Below, one piece after another: positions 13,881 through 20,699 of a DNA stretch of 29,667 nt (position 1 is its first letter; each line of letters opens with the position of its first letter). The DNA is from Alteromonadaceae bacterium UBA2620. Lineage in GTDB: Bacteria > Pseudomonadota > Gammaproteobacteria > Enterobacterales > Alteromonadaceae. Location: NCBI GenBank assembly GCA_002339125.1, contig DDJQ01000109.1, positions 1 through 29,667 of the forward strand, given 5' to 3'. The notes below the pieces were generated by a model. That model saw only the letters and a program-made list of their open reading frames with translations, searched no databases and had not been told where the DNA came from. Made by a program: the position numbers and the translations under genes.

Positions 13881-16352
13881 TTAGCCGTCACCTGACAGCA
13901 ACGCTCTGACCTCATCAAGCATGGATTCGGCTTCGGCATAGAGTGCAGCCTGATCAAGCAGCGCCTGCTCGCCGGCGCCTTTAACCTGTTCACTGCGGAC
14001 ATCCAGCACAATGGGGATCGCCATAGGTGACACCTTAGGTAAATCAATAAACTGGGTTTTCCCGACAAATCGTATCAAAGTATCTGCCAGTCGCCGGAGA
14101 TCGAGCAACTCACGCTCGGCATCTTCGCGGGCTACCTTGAGCAGAATATGATCGGGCTCGTATTCACGCAGCGTATCGTAAATTAGATCGGTGGAAAAGG
14201 TCACCTGCTTCATGGTTTTGCGTGTACTGTGATAGCGCTGTTCGGTAAGCCCGCTGACAATAGCCACCTGGCGGAATGAGCGTTTAAGCATAGGCGCGTT
14301 AAGCATCCAGTCTTCCAGTTCATCGCCAAGAATATCCGGCTGGAATAACGTAGCGATATGAGTTTCATCCAGCGGCTTGAGCGCACATACCGACAACCCG
14401 TAGTCTGTTACACTGAAACTTAGTGGCTTAAGGCCAAGCTTTTCCATCCGCCGGGTCAGCAACATGCCCAGCGTCTGATTAGCCTTGCGGCCCTCAAAGG
14501 TGTAATACAGTGAATAAAACGCGCGGCGGTAAGGAAACTGTTCGATAAGCACCTTATCCCGGGCCGGAATTTGCGAGAAAGCCTGTTGCAGGCTAAGCCA
14601 CTCACGTACCTGCCCGGGTAACGCCTGCCACTGAGCGGGCTCATTTAATAACGCCCGTACCCCATCGGCCAGATAGGTTGAAAGCGGTAACTGCCCCCCC
14701 ACATAACTTGGAATTTTCGGCTCTTTGCCTTTATCTGGCCTGGCATGTAACTGCATATCCCGTATGGCCTCAAAGCGCAGCATTTCACCGGCAAACAAAA
14801 ACGTATCGCCCGGCGTAAGCTGCTGCGCAAAGTACTCTTCTACCTCGCCAATAATCTTGCCCTGATTGCCGCGCCGGATCCGCTTCACTTTAAGCTTCCC
14901 GGCTTCCACAATAGTGCCGATATTTTGCCGGTGACGCTGGACCACCCGCTGACTGGTCGGTTTAAAGGTACCGTCTGGTTGCTGGGTTAACCGCTGATAG
15001 CGTTCATACCCTTGCAGTGCATAACCACCATCCACACTGAATTGCCACAATTGATTGAACTCATCGGCTGCCAGCCCCTGATAAGGTGAAGCATTGAGAA
15101 TTTGTTGATACAGAGCTTCAGGCGTCACCGCACCGGAACAGGCGCAATTAATGATATACTGCGGGATAATATCCATAGCGCCGGGCTGTACCAAAGCACC
15201 GTCACGCGCGCCCTGATTAATCGCCTCAATAGCGGCCTGACACTCCAGTGCCTCAAAGCGGTTGGCCGGCACCAGCAAGGCTTCACTGGCTTCCTCAAAC
15301 CGGTGGTTAGCCCGCCCGATACGTTGTAGCAGGCGACTAACCCCTTTTGGGGCGCCAACCTGAATAACCAAATCCACATCCCCCCAGTCTATGCCCAGCT
15401 CAAGGGCCGAGGTGGTTACGATAGCGCGAAGCTTTCCGGAGGCCATCATTTCTTCGGTTTTACGGCGTTGCTCTTTACTCAGTGAGCCATGATAGAGGGC
15501 GATAGGCAGTACCAGGGCGTTCTCTGACCATAACAACTGAAACAATAATTCAGCCTGTGCACGTGTGTTCACAAACACCAGGGTAGTCGCGGCCTTGGCG
15601 ATAGCCTGATAAATATCCCCAATGGCGTATTTGGCCATAAAGCCGCCAAAGGGCATGCGCTGCTCTGAACGTAAAATGTTGATGGCTGGTTTGGCAGTAT
15701 CTTCAACCTCAAGCAGCGCGGCAGGTTCTCCGGTAGGCCCCAACCAGTCGGCCACCAGCTTTGGTTTAGCTACCGTCGCCGACAAACCGATGCGCTTGAA
15801 ACCGGGAGCCAGAGATTCTATCCGGGCCAGGGCAAGGGTAGTAAAATCGCCGCGCTTGTTGCCAATCAGGCTGTGAACTTCGTCGATAATGACGGTTTTT
15901 AGCTTGCCAAATATTTTCGGCGCATCAGTATAAGAGAGCATTAGCATTAGCGATTCAGGGGTCGTAAGCAGAATATGCGGGGGACGCTTACGCTGGCGCT
16001 GACGTTTGTGCGACGGCGTATCACCGGTGCGTGTCTCCACCGTAATTGGCAGCGCCATTTCTTCTATGGGGCGCAACAAATTACGATGAATATCCTGAGT
16101 TAGTGCTTTTAAAGGCGAAATGTACAGGGTATGCAGATATTCAGCGGTTTCATGCTGTAAGTCTACCAGCGACGGCAGAAACCCTGACAAGGTTTTACCG
16201 GCGCCGGTAGGGGCTATCAGCAGCGTCGACTGCTCCGTTTCCCCACGGTTAAGCATGTCCTGTTGATAGGCTCGCAATGACCAGCCCTGTCGGGAAAACC
16301 ATGCGGTAAATTCGGCGGGTAACGGCAAACTCAAAAGCAGCAACAAATCCAA
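13881..16352 (-). CDS. Ligase-associated DEXH helicase (Lhr-Core type)
   Basis: An 823-residue superfamily 2 ATPase that unwinds nucleic acid 3' to 5'. RecA domain 1 has the Walker A APTGAGKT (47-54), DEVH (155-158) and GLSAT (187-191). RecA domain 2 has VFVNTRAQAELL, TTSALELGIDWGDVDLVIQVGAPKGVSRLLQRIGRANH. A winged helix and the Lhr C-core follow, without the long C-terminal extension of E. coli Lhr. The frame has no ATG before the first catalytic motifs that would keep the family N-terminus. The call uses TTG at 16352, but several further TTG codons lie within the next 25 bp and the ribosome site is unclear, so the exact start is uncertain. Confidence 0.92.
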   Translation of the reverse strand: MDLLLLLSLPLPAEFTAWFSRQGWSLRAYQQDMLNRGETEQSTLLIAPTGAGKTLSGFLPSLVDLQHETAEYLHTLYISPLKALTQDIHRNLLRPIEEMALPITVETRTGDTPSHKRQRQRKRPPHILLTTPESLMLMLSYTDAPKIFGKLKTVIIDEVHSLIGNKRGDFTTLALARIESLAPGFKRIGLSATVAKPKLVADWLGPTGEPAALLEVEDTAKPAINILRSEQRMPFGGFMAKYAIGDIYQAIAKAATTLVFVNTRAQAELLFQLLWSENALVLPIALYHGSLSKEQRRKTEEMMASGKLRAIVTTSALELGIDWGDVDLVIQVGAPKGVSRLLQRIGRANHRFEEASEALLVPANRFEALECQAAIEAINQGARDGALVQPGAMDIIPQYIINCACSGAVTPEALYQQILNASPYQGLAADEFNQLWQFSVDGGYALQGYERYQRLTQQPDGTFKPTSQRVVQRHRQNIGTIVEAGKLKVKRIRRGNQGKIIGEVEEYFAQQLTPGDTFLFAGEMLRFEAIRDMQLHARPDKGKEPKIPSYVGGQLPLSTYLADGVRALLNEPAQWQALPGQVREWLSLQQAFSQIPARDKVLIEQFPYRRAFYSLYYTFEGRKANQTLGMLLTRRMEKLGLKPLSFSVTDYGLSVCALKPLDETHIATLFQPDILGDELEDWMLNAPMLKRSFRQVAIVSGLTEQRYHSTRKTMKQVTFSTDLIYDTLREYEPDHILLKVAREDAERELLDLRRLADTLIRFVGKTQFIDLPKVSPMAIPIVLDVRSEQVKGAGEQALLDQAALYAEAESMLDEVRALLSGDG

Positions 16353-16368
16353 TTGGTTAAGTGGTAAG

Positions 16369-16424
16369 AGTATACGTGCCCTGACACAAAGCGGTTTAAT
16401 ACCCTACGCAACATTCGCTATACT
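16369..16424. promoter_or_regulatory. Divergent -10 elements between helicase and lipoprotein genes
   Basis: TATACT occurs on the plus strand at 16419-16424 and on the minus strand at 16369-16374, 44 bp apart and pointing outward towards the lipoprotein/exonuclease side and the helicase side. Matching -35 boxes are poor on both strands. On the minus strand the helicase start would be only about 10 nt from the inferred transcript start. Confidence 0.35.
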
Positions 16425-16455
16425 GCTGGTTCATTTTGTTAATGTGTTCATCTGA

Positions 16456-16785
16456 ATGAATTTATTTGCCGCACGACGTTGCTTACTTATTGGCCTTGCC
16501 GGACTCATCACTGCCTGCAGTGAAGGGCCATTACCGACCATCGGCCGGACCCATGGTGATGTGCCCATGAGCCGATTGATTGCTTTTGATAGCCAGCAAA
16601 AATGCTACCGTTTTTTAGAAAATGTGGCTTTTGAAGCCCCGTTTGCCGACGGTATGGCCTATCAGCAAACCACCTGCCTGAATGCAGGGAAAAAAATCGG
16701 CCGCAAAACTATCGACGAAGTGGCTGAATTGCATGTTTCTCTTACTTCTGACGGCGAATATTACATCGTTAAAGGCGGCTATTGA
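16456..16785 (+). CDS. Small hypothetical lipoprotein
   Basis: A 109-residue protein with a lipoprotein signal peptide: RR near the start, a hydrophobic stretch (CLLIGLAGL) and the lipobox LITAC with Cys21, followed by Ser, which suggests the outer membrane. The mature part has two further cysteines (C50 in QQKCYRFL and C74 in QTTCLNAG) that could pair, and a basic KKIGRK stretch. I do not recognise the family. It is the only membrane-directed protein inside the ligase-associated repair cluster and lies 57 bp before the exonuclease start on the same strand, so the two may share a transcript. No clear ribosome site precedes its ATG. Confidence 0.75.
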   Translation: MNLFAARRCLLIGLAGLITACSEGPLPTIGRTHGDVPMSRLIAFDSQQKCYRFLENVAFEAPFADGMAYQQTTCLNAGKKIGRKTIDEVAELHVSLTSDGEYYIVKGGY

Positions 16786-16842
16786 GCTTTTCTGACTAAC
16801 ACCGCGTAAAAGAAGCCAAATGGCTAATTTAACGGAGTGTTT

Positions 16843-17865
16843 TTGCAAGCAGACAAATGGCTACAACCACGGGATAACGGCCTTTATTGCGTTGCCGCTG
16901 ATTGTTACATCGATCCTACCGCACCGGTAAATCGCGCCCTCATCACCCATGGGCATGCCGACCATGCTATTGGCGGGCATCACAGCGTGGTGGCTACAGC
17001 GCCGACCATTGCCATTATGCGTACCCGTTACGGTGAGGATATGGCGCAATCCGTTGAGGCGCTCGACTACGGCCACACTATTGAGTTGGGCGATCCGGAC
17101 GATCCGGTCAGCTGCACGTTTTACCCTGCCGGGCATATCCTCGGCTCTGCTCAAATTCTGCTAAGTTACCGCGGCACCCGGGTGGTGATTTCCGGCGATT
17201 ATAAACGCCAGCCGGATCCCACATGCCCACCCTTTACCGCCATTGACTGCGATGTTTTTATTACCGAGGCGACCTTTGCCCTACCGGTGTTTAAGCACCC
17301 GCCTATTGAGCAGGAGTGTGAAAAACTACTGCAATCACTTGCCCGTTTCCCTGAACGCTGCCACCTGGTAGGCGTGTACGCTCTGGGAAAATGTCAGCGC
17401 ATGATCCTTGGTTTGCGGGCTCTGGGTTATCACCAGCCTATTTATCTGCACGGCGCCCAACGACGGCTTTGTGATTTGTATGAAGAACACGGCATCAACC
17501 TGGGCCAGCTAATTGATGTGACGGATGTAGCTGATAAATCGGAACTTGCCGGTGAGATAGTGCTGGCGCCGCCGTCAGCCCTCAGCGACCGCTGGTCACG
17601 CTCGTTACCCGAGGTACGCAAAGCCATGGCATCCGGCTGGATGCAAATTCGTGCCCGGGCTCACCAGCGCCAGGTGGAACTCCCACTGATAGTGTCTGAT
17701 CACAGCGACTGGCAGGCCTTGCTGGATACCATCGCCGAAGTCAATCCGGGGGAAGTGTGGATCACCCATGGCCGGGAGGACGCTTTGCTGCATCAGCTCA
17801 CTATTCAGGGTGTAAAAGCACGGGCGTTATCGCTGATTGGCTATGACGAGGATGCCACAGACTAA
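16843..17865 (+). CDS. Ligase-associated DNA exonuclease (MBL/beta-CASP fold)
   Basis: A 340-residue metallo-beta-lactamase-fold nuclease of the SNM1/Artemis-like group. The metal motif is THGHADHA (about 35-42), followed by CTFYPAGHILGSAQI, the aspartate motif ISGDYKRQPDPTCPPF, and late histidine motifs SDHSDW and ITHGRED. The frame is also open from a GTG at 16837, but that codon overlaps the ACGGAG ribosome site. TTG at 16843, 5 nt after GGAG, is therefore the more likely start. Its TAA shares a base with the ATG of the ligase (TAATG), showing tight coupling. Confidence 0.92.
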   Translation: MQADKWLQPRDNGLYCVAADCYIDPTAPVNRALITHGHADHAIGGHHSVVATAPTIAIMRTRYGEDMAQSVEALDYGHTIELGDPDDPVSCTFYPAGHILGSAQILLSYRGTRVVISGDYKRQPDPTCPPFTAIDCDVFITEATFALPVFKHPPIEQECEKLLQSLARFPERCHLVGVYALGKCQRMILGLRALGYHQPIYLHGAQRRLCDLYEEHGINLGQLIDVTDVADKSELAGEIVLAPPSALSDRWSRSLPEVRKAMASGWMQIRARAHQRQVELPLIVSDHSDWQALLDTIAEVNPGEVWITHGREDALLHQLTIQGVKARALSLIGYDEDATD

Positions 17866-19436
17866 TGGAAACTTTTTCCCAACTCCTACAACAACTGTAT
17901 TTCACCAGCAGTAACAATGAAAAGAGTCGGCTGCTGCGGCATTATCTGGCGCAGACAGCAGACCCTGACCGCGGCTGGGCAATCGCCGCCTTAGCCGGCA
18001 CCCTGAAGTTCGAGTTTTTTAAACGCAATGCAGTAAAGAATCTGATGCTGGAGCGGGTAGATCCTGACCTTTTTGCCATGAGTTATGACTATGTAGGTGA
18101 AATGAGCGAAACGGTAGCTCACTTGTGGCCCGACGCTACCACCAACATCGAGCTCCCGGGTCTGGCAGAGGTTATTGGCCAGTTCCGTCAGGCCAATCGC
18201 GAGCAGGTGAAAGCGCTGCTGGTACATTACTTATCCGGCATGACAGCTGAGCAGCGCTGGTCATTACTTAAGCTGGGTACCCGGGGCCTCAGAGTGGGTC
18301 TGTCGGCGCGCAGTGTGAAACGTATTCTCGCTGAATACGGCGATGTACCGATCAGCGAAATTGAAACCCTGTGGCACGCACTCAGGCCCCCTTATCGCGA
18401 GTTATTTGACTGGCTGGAAGGGCGTGCAGAGAAACCCGATATTGCCGGCGCAGTCACCTACCATCCGGTGATGTTGTCGCACCCGCTGCCTGAAGATAAA
18501 GCCCGGCAATTATCCGTTGAAGACTGGCAGGTTGAGTACAAGTACGATGGTATCCGTGTCCAACTGGTGGTGACTGAGCAAGGCAAAGCGCTTTTCAGTC
18601 GCACAGGAGACGACATCAGTGAGTCCTTTCCCGATGTACTGGCAGGTATAGACGAGCACGGCGTTATTGATGGTGAACTGCTGGTGATAAACAACGGTAA
18701 AATTGAATCCTTTAACGCTTTACAACAACGGCTTAATCGCAAGAAACCGTCAAAGAAGCTCATTGCCGAGCGTCCCGCCGGCATTGTGGTTTACGATCTG
18801 TTGACCGACAACCACGAAAACATCACGCCGCTGCCGCTAACGCTGCGGCGTCAGCGACTGATCAACTGGCTCTCCCGGGCTGCTTCCAACCATCTGCTTA
18901 TCTCGCCTTTATTGTCTGTAGCTAGCAGTGAACAACTACAGCAGACCTATGCCAAAGCAGCAGAAGATCCAGGTGTTGAAGGCCTGATGCTCAAACGCAA
19001 AGATAGTCCTTATCAACCCGGCCGCCCGAGCGGCCAATGGTATAAGTGGAAACGTGAGGCACTGCATCTTGATGCCGTTATCATGTACGCCCAGCGTGGG
19101 CATGGTAAACGCTCGAGTTTTTATTCGGATTTCACCTTTGGCGTATGGCAGGACGACACGCTTCTCCCCATCGGCAAAGCCTACTCCGGCTTTACCGACG
19201 AGGAATTAAAAAAGCTCGATAACTGGGTGCGACGCAATGCTGTGGGCCGGTTTGGCCCGGTCCGGGAAGTAAAAAAGGAATTAGTAGTAGAAGTCGCCTT
19301 TGATGCCATCCATCCGTCCACCCGGCATAAATCCGGCGTTGCCCTGCGCTTTCCTCGCATTCACCGCATCCGCTGGGACAAGCCTGCTCATGAAGCCGAT
19401 ACCCTGGCTAATGCCAAAGCGCTTATCATCGAATAA
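17865..19436 (+). CDS. ATP-dependent DNA ligase (ligase-associated cluster type)
   Basis: A 523-residue DNA ligase. The N-terminal 200 residues are the alpha-helical DNA-binding domain. The adenylation site is K226 in EYKYDGIRVQ (motif I), then FSRTGDDISESFPD, VIDGELLV (motif III), GIVVYDLL, VEGLMLKRKDSPYQPG (motif IV) and WYKWKR (motif V). An OB fold follows with RFPRIHRIRWDKPAHEADT at the end. The large N-domain and absence of LigD-type polymerase or nuclease modules place it with the ligases encoded beside an exonuclease, Lhr-like helicase and phosphoesterase. The main NAD-dependent LigA would lie elsewhere. The convergent GST gene ends 11 bp after its stop. Confidence 0.94.
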   Translation: METFSQLLQQLYFTSSNNEKSRLLRHYLAQTADPDRGWAIAALAGTLKFEFFKRNAVKNLMLERVDPDLFAMSYDYVGEMSETVAHLWPDATTNIELPGLAEVIGQFRQANREQVKALLVHYLSGMTAEQRWSLLKLGTRGLRVGLSARSVKRILAEYGDVPISEIETLWHALRPPYRELFDWLEGRAEKPDIAGAVTYHPVMLSHPLPEDKARQLSVEDWQVEYKYDGIRVQLVVTEQGKALFSRTGDDISESFPDVLAGIDEHGVIDGELLVINNGKIESFNALQQRLNRKKPSKKLIAERPAGIVVYDLLTDNHENITPLPLTLRRQRLINWLSRAASNHLLISPLLSVASSEQLQQTYAKAAEDPGVEGLMLKRKDSPYQPGRPSGQWYKWKREALHLDAVIMYAQRGHGKRSSFYSDFTFGVWQDDTLLPIGKAYSGFTDEELKKLDNWVRRNAVGRFGPVREVKKELVVEVAFDAIHPSTRHKSGVALRFPRIHRIRWDKPAHEADTLANAKALIIE

Positions 19437-19447
19437 CGTACTGCCTG

Positions 19448-20056
19448 TTATGCGGTAGCGCTCGGGCGTTCACTCACCAGCTTGTACCAGCGCTGTAAAT
19501 GCGTTTGTTCTTCGCCAATTCGAATCTTCACCACCCGGGCAAAGTCGATAGCACATAACGCGATAATATCAGCGATGGAGAAGCTCTCTCCGGCAATGTA
19601 GGTAGAGTCAGCCAGCTGTTTATCCAGCACGTCAAGAAACTTTACCGCGTCTTTTCCCGCTACCACGCCATAATCGCCAACGGGCGTCATACGGTCGCTG
19701 AAGTACCCGGTGGTATGCTGAAAGCAGTGCACCACAGGCAACATCAGACATAAATCGACCCGCCGCTGCCACATGGCAATAATGCCTTTTTCAATGGCAC
19801 TTTCGCCACATAGGGGCGGATTTGGAAAGGCCGCCTCAATATAGGCGCAGATAGCGTCGCTTTCGCTGATGCAGGTGCCATCATCGAGCTCGAGTATAGG
19901 CAACTTACCCATAGGATTTTTGTTTAGCATTTCCTGGGAGAGGTTTTCGCCGCCCTTCAGGTCTACCTGTATGTACTCGGCACTAACGCCCTTTTCAGCC
20001 AGAAACATTCTGACCCGGCGCGGGTTGGGTGCCGTTTGCGTATCGTAGATTTTCAT
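19448..20056 (-). CDS. Glutathione S-transferase family protein
   Basis: A 202-residue protein with an N-terminal thioredoxin-like domain (MKIYDTQTAPNPRRVRMFLAEKG, then MGKLPILELDDG with the cis-proline and ESDAICAYIE, the glutathione-contact motif) and an all-helical C-domain with the N-capping FSIADIIALCAIDF. It presumably conjugates or reduces electrophiles with glutathione. The substrate is unknown. The frame extends nine residues further up, but AGGAG sits 6-7 nt before the Met at 20056, which I take as the start. A perfect palindrome lies 38 bp upstream. Confidence 0.9.
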   Translation of the reverse strand: MKIYDTQTAPNPRRVRMFLAEKGVSAEYIQVDLKGGENLSQEMLNKNPMGKLPILELDDGTCISESDAICAYIEAAFPNPPLCGESAIEKGIIAMWQRRVDLCLMLPVVHCFQHTTGYFSDRMTPVGDYGVVAGKDAVKFLDVLDKQLADSTYIAGESFSIADIIALCAIDFARVVKIRIGEEQTHLQRWYKLVSERPSATA

Positions 20057-20094
20057 CGCGAGCTCCTGTTCAGTGAAGAACAATCAGACTAATG

Positions 20095-20111
20095 GATTTG
20101 GTGACCAAATC
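20095..20111. promoter_or_regulatory. Perfect palindrome, candidate repressor operator of the GST gene
   Basis: GATTTGGT (20095-20102) and ACCAAATC (20104-20111) are exact inverse repeats around one central base. The element sits 38 bp upstream of the GST start, where a dimeric repressor would block transcription. No candidate regulator gene is adjacent. Confidence 0.5.
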
Positions 20112-20163
20112 AACTCACAATTGTGTAGGTTAAGATGAATGATTGGAGAGTAAACCGTGCTTC

Positions 20164-20182
20164 ACGGGCAAACCATGCCCGT
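20164..20182. other. Hairpin downstream of the response regulator gene
   Basis: ACGGGCA (20164-20170) pairs with TGCCCGT (20176-20182) over a 5-nt loop, 20 bp after the stop of the response regulator. No T run follows on the minus strand, so it may be an RNA-stabilising stem or a weak terminator. Confidence 0.4.
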
Positions 20183-20201
20183 AAAACCGGTGAAGAGTGG
20201 A

Positions 20202-20654
20202 TTACTGAACGGTTAACAGCGTTGAATTGCCGGTCCAGTAAAGGAGGATTAACTGCATCGCGTCGGTCAGACTCAAATAGTCGCAGGGTTTGGTCATATA
20301 AGTGTTACAGCCTAAATCGTAACAGTCTTTTACGTCCACATCGGTATCTGACGTCGAGAACATTATTACCGGAATATGTTTCAAATCGGTATTTTCCCGG
20401 ATCGCAGATAGCACCTCGCGGCCGCCCATTCTTGGCATATTCAGATCAAGAATAATGAACGACGGCAGCGAACCGGTAGTGGTTAACTGCTCCATCAAAT
20501 CCACGCCATCCACGGCGGTCTTGATCTGGGTTTGCATTAAATTACTGTCGATTAAGGCATCGGTGATCAGCTCGCGATCATCCTCATCGTCATCAACGAT
20601 GTAGATGAAATTTAGCTCACTGATCTTTTTTTGATTAATTTCTAATCTGTTCAT
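20202..20654 (-). CDS. Single-domain response regulator of the phytochrome module
   Basis: A 150-residue CheY-like receiver with no output domain. The acidic pocket is DDDEDD (21-26), the phosphoacceptor D70 in IILDLNMPRMGG, the switch serine/threonine in IMFSTSD, and K122 in TKPCDYL. This form (Rcp1-like, with DLNMPRxxGREVL) is the usual partner of bacterial phytochrome kinases. The gene follows the bacteriophytochrome gene by 45 bp. That gap holds TGTTATAAT (extended -10) ending about 10 nt before the ATG, so it may also have its own promoter. The downstream target of the phosphorylated receiver is unknown. Confidence 0.92.
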   Translation of the reverse strand: MNRLEINQKKISELNFIYIVDDDEDDRELITDALIDSNLMQTQIKTAVDGVDLMEQLTTTGSLPSFIILDLNMPRMGGREVLSAIRENTDLKHIPVIMFSTSDTDVDVKDCYDLGCNTYMTKPCDYLSLTDAMQLILLYWTGNSTLLTVQ

Positions 20655-20663
20655 AGCTCATAC

Positions 20664-20672
20664 ATTATAACA
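20664..20672 (-). promoter_or_regulatory. Possible internal promoter before the response regulator
   Basis: On the minus strand TGT followed by TATAAT forms an extended -10. Transcription would begin only a few bases before the ATG, giving a nearly leaderless mRNA. No convincing -35 is seen. Confidence 0.3.
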
Positions 20673-20699
20673 TCTTATCTCAACAACCTCACTGACGTC

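Noticed and set aside
14456..14830. Arginine-rich open frames inside the helicase gene
   Set aside because: They are out-of-frame readings of a gene with full helicase motifs and have no ribosome sites.
16353..16455. LexA box between the two halves of the repair cluster
   Set aside because: I looked for CTG-N10-CAG on both strands and found no acceptable match.
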